From Variovorax sp. 679 (lineage in GTDB: Bacteria > Pseudomonadota > Gammaproteobacteria > Burkholderiales > Burkholderiaceae_C): a DNA stretch of 64,000 nt. The stretch lies in the NCBI RefSeq assembly GCF_003952185.1, contig NZ_RXFS01000006.1, positions 62,001 to 126,000 on the forward strand, read 5' to 3'. The position numbers and the translations under genes are program-made. The notes beneath the pieces were generated by a model. The model was not told the origin of the DNA. It did not search any database and saw only the letters and a program-made list of their open reading frames with translations. The number at the start of each line of letters is the position of its first letter. Within the stretch, counting starts at the first letter, position 1. Below are positions 1-8,456 of this stretch, piece after piece.

Positions 1-1
1 C

Positions 2-1015
<1,014 letters not shown>

Positions 1016-1097
1016 CGGCTCGGGCAATCCTTCGACGCAAGGGCGCCGGGCAAGGGGAAATGCCGGGGGGCGCGGCGCGCATGCGCGGATAAAGTGG

Positions 1098-1116
1098 CCG
1101 GGTTTTTGCCACCCGG
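1098..1116 (+). other. Small hairpin just upstream of the SDR gene
   Basis: Perfect 6-bp arms CCGGGT and ACCCGG flank a 7-base spacer, ending 13 bases before the proposed ATG at 1130. It lies in the 114-bp gap after the polyol dehydrogenase. It could be a weak terminator for that gene or a 5' leader structure of the next operon; there is no U-tract after it on the plus strand. Confidence 0.3.
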
Positions 1117-1129
1117 AGCCCTCGCGCCA

Positions 1130-1951
1130 ATGCCCTTGCCGTTCCGAAACGTCGTCCTCACCGGTGCCTGCGGCGGGTTGGGACAGGCGCTGGCGCGCGA
1201 GCTGATCGGCAACGGGGCGAGCGTGGCGCTGGTGGGGCTCGACACCGGCAGGCTCGCCGAACTGGCCGCGCTCGCGCCGGACCGCTGCTCGGTCTACACC
1301 CCCGACGTATCCCAAGGCGCCGCCATGCAGGCCGTGGCCGTCGACTGGACGGCGCGGGCCGGCGTGCCGGACCTCGTGATCGCCAACGCCGGCGTCGCGG
1401 GCGGCTACGACACCGCCGAGGCCGGCGACCTCGCGGTGTTCCGCCGCATGCTCGAAATCAACCTGCTGGGCGCGGCCACCACCTTCCAGCCTTTCGTGAG
1501 CGCGATGCGCGCGCAGCGACGCGGCGCGCTGGTCGGCGTGGCCAGCATCGCCGGCTGGCGCGGCATGCCGGGCAACGGCGCCTACTGCGCGAGCAAGGCC
1601 GGGCTGATCCGCTACCTGGAAAGCCTGCGCGCCGAGCTGCGCGAGACGGGGCTCACGGTGCACACGGTCAGCCCCGGCTACATCCGCACCGCGCTCACAG
1701 CCGGCAACCGCTTCGCGATGCCGGGGCTGCTCGAGGCCGACGATGCCGCGCACCGGCTGCTGGCGGCCGTGGCGGCGGGGCGCGAGAAGATCGTGCTGCC
1801 GCGCCGCATCGGCTGGCTGTCGAAGGCGCTCGACCTGCTGCCGGAGAAACTGCACGACCGCCTGCTGCGTGGCCAGCCGCGCAAGCCGCGCATCGGCGAG
1901 GCGGGCGCCACTGCCATTCCCGGTCTTTCGAAGGAGCCTCCGCCCCGATGA
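1130..1951 (+). CDS. Short-chain dehydrogenase/reductase
   Basis: Classical SDR of 273 residues. The N-terminal cofactor motif reads TGACGGLG, followed by NAGVAG and the catalytic YCASK (YxxxK). It would interconvert an alcohol and a ketone using NAD(P)H; the substrate is unknown. The ATG at 1130 is preferred over the in-frame GTG at 1094 because it places the TGxxxGxG motif at the usual distance from the N-terminus. The stop overlaps the next start as ATGA (1948-1951), so it is translationally coupled to the flavin monooxygenase. It is the first gene of a four-gene operon whose members together look like a degradation or modification pathway for an imported hydrophobic acid or cyclic compound (inference). 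Confidence 0.85.
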   Translation: MPLPFRNVVLTGACGGLGQALARELIGNGASVALVGLDTGRLAELAALAPDRCSVYTPDVSQGAAMQAVAVDWTARAGVPDLVIANAGVAGGYDTAEAGDLAVFRRMLEINLLGAATTFQPFVSAMRAQRRGALVGVASIAGWRGMPGNGAYCASKAGLIRYLESLRAELRETGLTVHTVSPGYIRTALTAGNRFAMPGLLEADDAAHRLLAAVAAGREKIVLPRRIGWLSKALDLLPEKLHDRLLRGQPRKPRIGEAGATAIPGLSKEPPPR

Positions 1952-3285
1952 CGTCCAACGCAGCAGCAGTACCGACCCACGAACAGATCGCACTGATCGG
2001 CGCCGGCCCCTCCGGCCTTGCCGGTGCGCGCAACCTGCAGAAGCACGGCGTGCCGTTCCAGGGCTTCGAGGCGCACGGTGACGTGGGCGGCCTGTGGGAC
2101 ATCGCCAATCCGCGCTCCACCGTCTACCACTCGGCGCACCTGATCTCCAGCAAGCACACCACCGAGTTCACCGAGTTCCCGATGGCCGACAGCGTGGCCG
2201 ACTACCCGAGCCACCGCGAACTGCGCAGCTACTTCAGCGACTTCGCGGATAGGTTCGGTCTGCGCGAACATTTCCGCTTCGGCACGCGCGTGCTGCGTGT
2301 GGAGCCGGCGAGCGACGCGCCCGATACGCGCTGGCTCGTCACCACCGAGGACGGGGAGGGCACCGTCGAGACGGCCGAGTACAGGGGCGTGGTCATTGCC
2401 AATGGCACGCTTGCCGAGCCCAAGCGGCCGAGCTTCGACGGCAACTTCGATGGCGAGCTGCTGCACACCAGCGACTACAAGCACCCGGAACTCTTCAAGG
2501 ACAAGCGCGTGTTGATCGTCGGCGCGGGCAACTCGGGCTGCGACATCGCGGTCGATGCGGTGCATTACGCGAAGAGCGTCGACATCTCGGTGCGGCGCGG
2601 CTACTACTTCGTGCCCAAGTACGTGTTCGGCAAGCCGGCCGACACGCTCGGTGGCAAGCGGCCGCTGCCGCCGTGGCTCAAGCAGCGCATCGACTCCACG
2701 GTGCTCAAGTGGTTCACCGGCGATCCGGTGCGATTCGGCTTTCCGAAGCCCGACTACCGGATGTACGAGTCGCACCCCATCGTGAACTCGCTGGTGCTGC
2801 ACCATGTGGGCCACGGCGACATCGGCGTGCGCGCCGACGTCGCGCGGCTCGACGGACGCACGGTGCACTTCAGGGACGGCAGCGCGCGCGACTACGACCT
2901 GATCCTGGCGGCCACCGGCTATGCGCTGCACTACCCGTTCATCGACCGCGAGCTGCTGAACTGGCAGGGCATGGCGCCACGGCTGTACCTCAACATCTTC
3001 TCGCCGCGCTTCGAGAACATCGCGGTGCTCGGGATGATCGAGGCGAGCGGCATCGGATGGCAGGGGCGGTACGAGCAGGCCGAGCTGGTGGCTCGCTACT
3101 TCCGCGCGCAGGCGGCCGGCTTGCCGTGCGCCGCCGCGCTGCGCACGGCCGCACAGGGGCCGATACCCGACCTGTCGGGCGGCTTCAAGTACCTGCAGCT
3201 GGAGCGCATGGCGTACTACGTGCACAAGGACACCTACCGCGCGGCCGTGCGCAACGCGGCCGCGGCGCTGGCCGCCCCCGCCTGA
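1948..3285 (+). CDS. Flavin-containing monooxygenase (FMO/Baeyer-Villiger type)
   Basis: FAD- and NADPH-dependent monooxygenase of 445 residues. Two Rossmann motifs are visible: IGAGPSG near the N-terminus for FAD and VGAGNSG in the middle for NADPH. Between them is the FMO signature FxGxxxHxxxY (FDGELLHTSDY). DLILAATGY near the C-terminus is the usual ATG-type motif. It would insert one oxygen atom into a soft nucleophile or a ketone. It overlaps the upstream SDR by four bases, so an alcohol-to-ketone-to-ester route is possible, but the sequence does not separate N/S-oxygenase from Baeyer-Villiger activity. The transporter gene follows 27 bp downstream. Confidence 0.85.
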   Translation: MTSNAAAVPTHEQIALIGAGPSGLAGARNLQKHGVPFQGFEAHGDVGGLWDIANPRSTVYHSAHLISSKHTTEFTEFPMADSVADYPSHRELRSYFSDFADRFGLREHFRFGTRVLRVEPASDAPDTRWLVTTEDGEGTVETAEYRGVVIANGTLAEPKRPSFDGNFDGELLHTSDYKHPELFKDKRVLIVGAGNSGCDIAVDAVHYAKSVDISVRRGYYFVPKYVFGKPADTLGGKRPLPPWLKQRIDSTVLKWFTGDPVRFGFPKPDYRMYESHPIVNSLVLHHVGHGDIGVRADVARLDGRTVHFRDGSARDYDLILAATGYALHYPFIDRELLNWQGMAPRLYLNIFSPRFENIAVLGMIEASGIGWQGRYEQAELVARYFRAQAAGLPCAAALRTAAQGPIPDLSGGFKYLQLERMAYYVHKDTYRAAVRNAAAALAAPA

Positions 3286-3312
3286 AGACGAAGAACGAAG
3301 GAAGCCCCGCGC

Positions 3313-4215
3313 ATGCTGCCCGTCGACGAGATACGCCTTCACTTCAATCCGGCCTCGCTGGTGCTGCTCAACGTGGTGCTGGGCTTTTTGATGTTCGGCA
3401 TCGCGCTGGACACGCGCATCGAAGACTTCAGGCGCGTGGCGCGCATGCCAGGCGCCATGGCCGTGGGCATAGGCGCGCAGTTCATCGTGCTGCCGGCCGT
3501 CACCTATGTGCTCACGCTGATCCTCAAGCCCGGCCCGAGCATCGCGCTGGGCATGATCCTGGTGGCCTGCTGCCCGCCGGGGAACATCTCGCAGATCCTC
3601 ACGCACCGCGCGCGCGGCAACGTGGCGCTGTCGGTGTCGATGACGGCGATCTCGAACGCGATCTCCATCGTCGTGATGCCGCTGAACTTCGCATTCTGGG
3701 GCGGCCTGCATCCGACGGCATCGGCGCTGCTGAAGACCATCGCGCTCGATCCGCTGGACATGCTGGGGCACATCGTGATGATCATCGGCATTCCCTTCGT
3801 GCTGGGCGTGGCGTGCGCGCACAGGCTGCCGGCGCTCACGGCGCGCATCAAGAAGCCGGTGGGCGTGCTGAGCTTCGTCGCGCTGATCGTGTTCATCATC
3901 GGCGCCATCGCGGGCAACTGGCGCTTCTTCCTCGACTACGTGGGGCTGGTGCTGCTGGCTGTGGTGATCCACGACGCGCTGGCCTTCGGCACGGGCTACC
4001 TGTGCGCGCGGCTCTCGGGGCTGGGCGACTACGACCGGCGCGCGGTGTCCATCGAGGTGGGCATCCGCAACTCGGGGCTCGGGCTGGTGCTCATCTTCAG
4101 CTTCTTCGGCGGGCTCGGCGGCATGGCCGTGGTTGCGGGCGTGTGGGGCTTCTGGGACATCATCGCGGGCCTGGCGCTGGCGAGCTGGTGGGGGCGCAGG
4201 CCCGTGAAGCCATGA
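3313..4215 (+). CDS. Bile acid:sodium symporter (BASS) family transporter
   Basis: Integral membrane protein of 300 residues with many hydrophobic segments. Features typical of the BASS/SBF family are LVACCPPGNISQILTHRARGN, split here across residues 75-96, and the ExGIRNSGL stretch near residue 255, corresponding to the sodium-site and crossover regions of the fold. It would import an organic acid with Na+. It lies between an FMO and an epimerase and overlaps the epimerase start as ATGA, which suggests it brings in, or exports, the compound processed by this operon. Bile acids are not implied; bacterial members carry varied organic anions. Confidence 0.8.
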   Translation: MLPVDEIRLHFNPASLVLLNVVLGFLMFGIALDTRIEDFRRVARMPGAMAVGIGAQFIVLPAVTYVLTLILKPGPSIALGMILVACCPPGNISQILTHRARGNVALSVSMTAISNAISIVVMPLNFAFWGGLHPTASALLKTIALDPLDMLGHIVMIIGIPFVLGVACAHRLPALTARIKKPVGVLSFVALIVFIIGAIAGNWRFFLDYVGLVLLAVVIHDALAFGTGYLCARLSGLGDYDRRAVSIEVGIRNSGLGLVLIFSFFGGLGGMAVVAGVWGFWDIIAGLALASWWGRRPVKP

Positions 4216-5204
4216 ACGAAGGGTTCGTCGCACGGCGCGTGCTGGTGACCGGGGCCGACGGCTTCCTGGGGCGCAGCGTGCTCGCGGCGCTGGCGGAGCA
4301 GGGCATGCTGCAGGCGCTGGTTGCGGTCGATGTGCGCGAGGTGCCCGCGGACCGCCGCCTGATGGGCGTGACCTACCAGCGGCTGGACGTGCGCGATTCG
4401 CGCATCGCCGAGACCATCGCCGACCATGCCATCGACACCGTCGTGCACCTGGCCTCCATCGTCACGCCGGGCAAGGACTCGGATCGCGCCTTCGAGCATT
4501 CGGTCGACGTGGGCGGCACGCGCAACGTGCTCGAAGCCTGCGTGGCGAAAGGGGTGCGGCACATCGTGGTGTCGTCGAGCGGCGCGGCCTATGGCTACCA
4601 CGCAGACAACCCGGCATGGATCGACGAGTCGCAGCCGCTGCGCGGCAACGTGGTGTTCGCCTATGCCGATCACAAGCGGCAGGTGGAGGAGATGCTGGCC
4701 GGCTGTCGCGAGCGGCATCCGGCACTGGCGCAGACGGTGCTGCGCATCGGCACGATCCTCGGCGAGCGGGTGGACAACCAGATCACGGCGCTGTTCGAGA
4801 AGAAGCGGCTGATCGCCATCCGCGGCAGCGCGAGCCCCTTCGTGTTCGTGTGGGACGAGGACGTGACGGGTGCCATCGCGCATGCGCTCGGCGGCGCGCA
4901 GCCCGGCTGCTACAACCTCGCGGGTGATGGCGCGCTTACCATCCACGAGATCGCCTCGCGCCTCGGCAAGCATGCGGTCGACTGGCCGGCCGGTGTGCTG
5001 AAGACAGCACTGTCGGTTGGCTCGGCGCTTGGCGTGAGCCGCTACGGCCCTGAGCAGCTCGACTTCCTGCGCTACCGGCCGGTGCTGCTCAACACGGCGC
5101 TGAAGGAGCGCTTCGGCTACGTTCCGCGCAAGACCAGCAGCGAAGCCTTCGACGCTTTCGTGGCGGCGCGCGCGCACCAGGGGCGGCCGGTCACTTCTTC
5201 CTGA
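4212..5204 (+). CDS. NAD-dependent epimerase/dehydratase (extended SDR)
   Basis: Extended SDR of 330 residues with an N-terminal GADGFLG nucleotide-binding motif, a serine-rich strand (VVSSSGAAYG) and the catalytic YADHK. Such enzymes act on nucleotide sugars, or as 3-beta-hydroxysteroid-type and dihydroflavonol-type reductases. The substrate cannot be read from sequence. Start ATG 4212 overlaps the transporter stop. The last gene of the SDR-FMO-BASS operon, it converges on the LysR gene with a 14-bp overlap of coding ends (5191-5204). Confidence 0.8.
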   Translation: MNEGFVARRVLVTGADGFLGRSVLAALAEQGMLQALVAVDVREVPADRRLMGVTYQRLDVRDSRIAETIADHAIDTVVHLASIVTPGKDSDRAFEHSVDVGGTRNVLEACVAKGVRHIVVSSSGAAYGYHADNPAWIDESQPLRGNVVFAYADHKRQVEEMLAGCRERHPALAQTVLRIGTILGERVDNQITALFEKKRLIAIRGSASPFVFVWDEDVTGAIAHALGGAQPGCYNLAGDGALTIHEIASRLGKHAVDWPAGVLKTALSVGSALGVSRYGPEQLDFLRYRPVLLNTALKERFGYVPRKTSSEAFDAFVAARAHQGRPVTSS

Positions 5205-6096
5205 TTTCTTCCGCCGGCGCGATCAGGTGGTCGAGCATGCGCCGGGCATTGAGCGGCAGGTCGGCCGACGAGCGCACGCAGGCCATCAGCGTGCGTTCGG
5301 CCCAGGCGTCGGCGAGCGAGGCGCGCGCGATCTTCATCGAGCGGGCGCAGCGTTCGGCCGCGGTCTGCGGGACGATGCCGACGCCGATGCCGTACTCCAC
5401 CATGCGGCACACAGCCTCGAAGTTGCGCACGCGCACCCGGTAGGCGAGGTGCTTGCCGAGGGCGCGCACGTGCTGCGTGATCAGCAGCTGCAGGGCGCTG
5501 TCAGCGGGCAGGCCCACGAACTCGCTGTCGACCACCTCGGCCAGCCGCAGGCGTCGGCGCCCGGCGAGCGCGTGGCCGCGCGGCATCACGAGCACGAGGT
5601 CGTCGCGCCGGAAGGGATGGCATTCGAGCCCCTCACTGTCGATGGCGTCGGAGACGATGCCGATGTCGCACAGGCCGGCGCGCAGCGCTTCCACGGTGTC
5701 GGGGCTGGGGCGCTCTTCCAGGTCGACCGAGATGCGCGGGTGCTCGGCGAGAAAGCGGCTCAGCACCTCGGGCAGGTGCTCGGTCAGCGCCGAGGTGCCG
5801 CACATGAAGCGCACATGGCCCTTGAGGCCCTGGCCGTATTCGCCGAGTTCGCCGCGCAGCCGTTCCATCTGCTGCAGCACGACGCGTGCATGGTGCAGCA
5901 GCGTGCGGCCTGCTTCGGTGGCGCGAACGCCCTGCGCATGGCGGGTGAGCAACGGGGAGCCGAGCGCGTCTTCCATGCCGCGCACGCGCTGGCTGGCCGA
6001 GGCCAGCGTCATGTGCGAGCGTGCGGCGCCGCCGGTGAGGCTGCCGGCTTCGACCACGTTGAGGAAGAGCCGCAGGTCGGTGAGATCGAATCGCAT
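5191..6096 (-). CDS. LysR-family transcriptional regulator
   Basis: 301-residue LysR-type regulator. The N-terminal winged helix-turn-helix begins LTDLRLFLNVVEAGS and includes the usual ASASQRVRGMEDALG recognition region; a periplasmic-binding-like effector domain follows. It is divergent from the TauE/SafE permease across about 100 bp and convergent with the SDR-FMO-transporter operon. LysR proteins usually control the divergent neighbour, so the permease is the likelier target. A dyad at 6121-6141 sits in the shared gap. Confidence 0.9.
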   Translation of the reverse strand: MRFDLTDLRLFLNVVEAGSLTGGAARSHMTLASASQRVRGMEDALGSPLLTRHAQGVRATEAGRTLLHHARVVLQQMERLRGELGEYGQGLKGHVRFMCGTSALTEHLPEVLSRFLAEHPRISVDLEERPSPDTVEALRAGLCDIGIVSDAIDSEGLECHPFRRDDLVLVMPRGHALAGRRRLRLAEVVDSEFVGLPADSALQLLITQHVRALGKHLAYRVRVRNFEAVCRMVEYGIGVGIVPQTAAERCARSMKIARASLADAWAERTLMACVRSSADLPLNARRMLDHLIAPAEEIRKK

Positions 6097-6120
6097 GATC
6101 CGCCGGAGTGTGCACCAGGA

Positions 6121-6141
6121 GCCTCAGTCCCAGCCTGAGGC
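6121..6141. promoter_or_regulatory. Candidate LysR operator dyad
   Basis: Perfect inverted repeat: GCCTCAG, a 7-base centre, then CTGAGGC. It lies 25 bp upstream of the LysR start and 57 bp upstream of the permease start chosen here. Position and symmetry fit an autoregulatory LysR site, although the exact T-N11-A spacing is not met. Confidence 0.4.
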
Positions 6142-6197
6142 CGGCTGCGCGAATGCCGCATTTCCGGGTGCGGGCTTCCCCGGCAGACTCGGCCGCG

Positions 6198-6956
6198 ATG
6201 ACGATGCCAACGAACGACGCGATGACTTTCTGGGCCGCCGCCACGGCCGTGTACCTGCTGGCCGGCGTGATCAAGGGCGTGGTCGGCCTCGGGCTGCCGA
6301 CGGTGTCGATGGGGCTGCTCGCGCTGTGGATGACGCCGGCGCAGGCGGCCGCGCTGCTGATCGTGCCCTCGCTCGTCACCAACATCTGGCAGACCGGGCC
6401 GCGCGCGAGCTTCATGCCGGTGCTGCGGCGCATCGGCGGGATGCAGGCGGGCGTGGTGGTCGGCACGCTGGGCGGCGCGTTCTGGCTGGGCGTGCCTGCG
6501 GGGGCGTGGGTGACGATTGCGCTCGGGGTGGCGCTGGTCGTCTACGCGGTCTGGGGGCTGACCGGGCGGCAGCTTCATGTGACCGACGCGCAGGCGCGCT
6601 GGGTGGGACCGCTGGTGGGCATCGTCACGGGGCTGGTCACGGCGGTGACGGGAGTGTTCGCGGTGCCGGCGGTGCCGTACCTGCAGGCGCTGGGGTTCCA
6701 GCGCGATTCGCTGATCCAGGCGATGGGGATTTCGTTCACCACCTCGACGGTGGTGTTGGCCATCGGGCTGGCCGGGAACGGGGGCTATCCGATGTCGGTG
6801 ATCGGAGGCTCGGTCGCGATGCTGGCGCCGGCCATCGGCGGCATGGTGCTCGGGACCTGGCTGCGCAAGAGGCTGTCGGTGGCGGTGTTCAGGCGCTGCT
6901 TCCTGATCGGGCTGGCGCTGCTGGGCCTGTACATGGCCGCACGCGCCGGGCTGTGA
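6198..6956 (+). CDS. TauE/SafE-family (sulfite exporter-like) membrane permease
   Basis: About 252 residues, almost entirely hydrophobic, with roughly eight membrane segments. The typical N-terminal half repeat is AGVIKGVVGLGLPTVSMGLL and the second half contains GLVTAVTGVFAVPAVPYLQALGF. This family (PF01925) moves small organosulfur or carboxylate anions, mostly outward. The open frame extends back to 6108, but that would translate through the LysR dyad and give an unhydrophobic leader, so ATG 6198 (or 6204) is preferred. It is divergent from the LysR gene, its likely regulator. Confidence 0.8.
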   Translation: MTMPTNDAMTFWAAATAVYLLAGVIKGVVGLGLPTVSMGLLALWMTPAQAAALLIVPSLVTNIWQTGPRASFMPVLRRIGGMQAGVVVGTLGGAFWLGVPAGAWVTIALGVALVVYAVWGLTGRQLHVTDAQARWVGPLVGIVTGLVTAVTGVFAVPAVPYLQALGFQRDSLIQAMGISFTTSTVVLAIGLAGNGGYPMSVIGGSVAMLAPAIGGMVLGTWLRKRLSVAVFRRCFLIGLALLGLYMAARAGL

Positions 6957-6966
6957 CGACGATGGC

Positions 6967-7446
6967 TCAGGCTGCGGCGAGCAGCAGCGTCGAGCGTACG
7001 CGCTCGATGGTCTGGCGGTAGGGCAGGGCGAAGTCGTCGAGCGCGTCGCCGGCTTCGAGCCAGCTGAACAGGAACACCAGGCCTTCTTCCTCGGGACTGC
7101 CCGTTGCCGTGTGCGTGAAGCTCTCGGGCAGCGTGCCCTCGGCGCGCATCAGGAAGATGTGCCACAGCTGCGGATGGCGGTGCGTGTTGCCTTCGACGCC
7201 GGCTTCGCATTCGCGATCCAGCGTGCCCAGCGACTGAAGTGCTCCGGCGTAGTCGATGCCGGATTCCTCGAGCAGCTCACGGCGCACCGCCACTTCGGGC
7301 GATTCGCCGGGCTCGATGGTGCCCTTGGGGAGCTGCATGCCGCCATCCTCGGGATGGCGGAACACCAACAGCCGGCCCCGCGCGTCGACCAGGCAGGCGC
7401 AGGCCTTGGGGATGGTGGCGGAGGGGCTGCCGGTGTTGTTCGTCAT
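6967..7446 (-). CDS. NUDIX hydrolase
   Basis: 159-residue NUDIX protein. The full box GX5EX7REUXEEXGU is present starting at GTIEPGE and ending ELLEESGI. It would hydrolyse a nucleoside diphosphate linked to another moiety; the substrate is not predictable. Its start lies two bases beyond the yqeY stop, so the two are probably co-transcribed leftward from rpsU or from an internal promoter. The downstream end converges on the TauE/SafE permease. Confidence 0.85.
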   Translation of the reverse strand: MTNNTGSPSATIPKACACLVDARGRLLVFRHPEDGGMQLPKGTIEPGESPEVAVRRELLEESGIDYAGALQSLGTLDRECEAGVEGNTHRHPQLWHIFLMRAEGTLPESFTHTATGSPEEEGLVFLFSWLEAGDALDDFALPYRQTIERVRSTLLLAAA

Positions 7447-7448
7447 CT

Positions 7449-7898
7449 TCAGGCGCCCGTGAGAGCGGCCTTGACCGCTGCGCTGACCTGGCCCATGTCG
7501 GCCTTGCCGGCGAGGCGGGTCTTGACCACGCCCATTACCTTGCCCATGTCGCCGGGGCCGCTGGCACCCAGTTCGGCCACGATGGCCTTCACCGCGGCCG
7601 CCGTTTCATCGGCGCTCATGCGCTGGGGCAGATAGACCTCCAGCACCTTGATCTCGGCGGCTTCCTTGTCGGCGAGGTCGGTGCGGCCGCCGGTGGTGAA
7701 GGCAGCGATCGAGTCCTTGCGCTGCTTGACCATCTTGTCGACGATGGCGACGACCATGGTGTCGTCGAGCTCCACGCGCTCGTCGACTTCCTTCTGCTTC
7801 ATGGCTGCGAGCAGCAGGCGGATGGTGGCAAGGCGCTCGGATTCCTTGGCGCGCATCGCCGTCTTCATGTCTTCGGTGATCTGTTCTTTGATAGTCAT
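7449..7898 (-). CDS. yqeY: GatB/YqeY domain protein
   Basis: 149-residue YqeY-like protein. This domain is homologous to the tRNA-binding tail of the GatB amidotransferase subunit; the free-standing protein has no firm function. The text MTIKEQITEDMKTAMRAKE and the C-terminal MGKVMGVVKTRLAGKADMGQVS are characteristic. An in-frame extension to 7961 runs into the rpsU terminator, so the ATG at 7898 is chosen. It follows rpsU, an arrangement common in Gram-negative bacteria, where dnaG often comes next; here NUDIX takes that place. Confidence 0.9.
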   Translation of the reverse strand: MTIKEQITEDMKTAMRAKESERLATIRLLLAAMKQKEVDERVELDDTMVVAIVDKMVKQRKDSIAAFTTGGRTDLADKEAAEIKVLEVYLPQRMSADETAAAVKAIVAELGASGPGDMGKVMGVVKTRLAGKADMGQVSAAVKAALTGA

Positions 7899-7914
7899 TC
7901 TTCGGCAACCTTTC

Positions 7915-7954
7915 GGAAAAAACAAAAGCCGCGGCAGGTTTCCCTGGCGCGGCT
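7915..7954 (-). terminator. Intrinsic terminator after rpsU
   Basis: On the minus strand AGCCGCG pairs with CGCGGCT, with an inner CAGG-GAAA-CCTG tetraloop stem, followed by TTTGTTTTTT. It lies 57 bp after the rpsU stop and just before the yqeY start, so it probably limits rpsU read-through into yqeY and NUDIX. Confidence 0.85.
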
Positions 7955-8011
7955 GAGGCAACGGAGCGGCTGTGCTGACTTTCGTCTGGAGCCTGCCGCC
8001 CGGGGCGTTGC

Positions 8012-8224
8012 TTAGTACAGCTTCTTGGGCAGCTGCATGCTGCGCACGCGCTTGTAGTGGCGCTTGACCGCGGCGGCCTTCTTGCGCTTGCGCTCGGCGG
8101 TCGGCTTTTCGTAGAACTCGCGGGCACGCAGGTCGGTCAGCAGGCCGAGCTTTTCGATGGTGCGCTTGAAACGGCGCAGTGCGACGTCGAAGGGCTCGTT
8201 TTCTTTAACGCGGATGGTGGTCAT
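8012..8224 (-). CDS. rpsU: 30S ribosomal protein S21
   Basis: 70-residue small-subunit protein, the usual S21 length. It starts [20 protein letters not shown] and ends in a basic tail ([19 protein letters not shown]). S21 binds near the 3' end of 16S rRNA and aids initiation. The ATG at 8224 matches the conserved N-terminus; the longer in-frame extension is discarded. It has a long, structured leader and an extended -10 promoter about 110 bp upstream. Confidence 0.97.
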
Positions 8225-8265
8225 TGATGAATCGTTGAAATGAATTTGGCTTGGAGAGATCGAGG

Positions 8266-8311
8266 CCCCAAGCCGGGGTTCCTCAACTGAAAAACATTGC
8301 GGCCGTTGAGG
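8266..8311 (-). promoter_or_regulatory. Two consecutive hairpins in the rpsU 5' leader
   Basis: CCTCAAC (8281-8287) pairs with GTTGAGG (8305-8311), and immediately downstream on the minus strand CCCC (8266-8269) pairs with GGGG (8275-8278) across five bases. Both lie between the proposed promoter and the rpsU start. A leader structure of this kind could serve autoregulation by a ribosomal protein, which is speculation. Confidence 0.4.
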
Positions 8312-8333
8312 TAAGGCCAAGAGTTAGCCCGCG

Positions 8334-8342
8334 AGTATAGCA
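8334..8342 (-). promoter_or_regulatory. rpsU: Extended -10 promoter for rpsU
   Basis: The minus strand reads TGCTATACT, an extended -10 element (TATACT at 8334-8339 preceded by TG). No good -35 hexamer is seen; the -35 region would fall inside repeat copy A, which begins at 8343. A start near 8327 would give a leader of about 100 nt. Confidence 0.5.
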
Positions 8343-8440
8343 CTCCCCCAGGCTGCGCGCACTTCGTGTCGCTTCGCCTTCCCCCTCGCCGGGGGCGACA
8401 CCGGAGGCCCGGCGGAGCCGGTTCCTCGGTGTCCCTGGAC
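8343..8440 (+). repeat. Two-hairpin intergenic repeat, copy A
   Basis: 98-bp element closely related to 25591-25687. The first hairpin is CCCCC-TCGCC-GGGGG at 8381-8395. The second, longer hairpin at 8397-8433 has outer arms GACACCG and CGGTGTC and an inner CCGGC-GGA-GCCGG core. It lies 16 bp beyond the stop of the leftward flavoprotein gene and abuts the rpsU -10 element. A role as terminator or REP-like element is inferred. Confidence 0.8.
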
Positions 8441-8456
8441 GGGGCCTCAGGGTTGC

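Noticed and set aside
1094..1129. GTG start extending the first SDR gene
   Set aside because: It adds twelve residues before the conserved strand and runs through the hairpin at 1098-1116.
1678..4233. 851-codon open frame on the minus strand
   Set aside because: Composition is Arg/His/Ala/Gln-rich low complexity typical of antisense frames in GC-rich DNA; it lies opposite three well-supported plus-strand genes.
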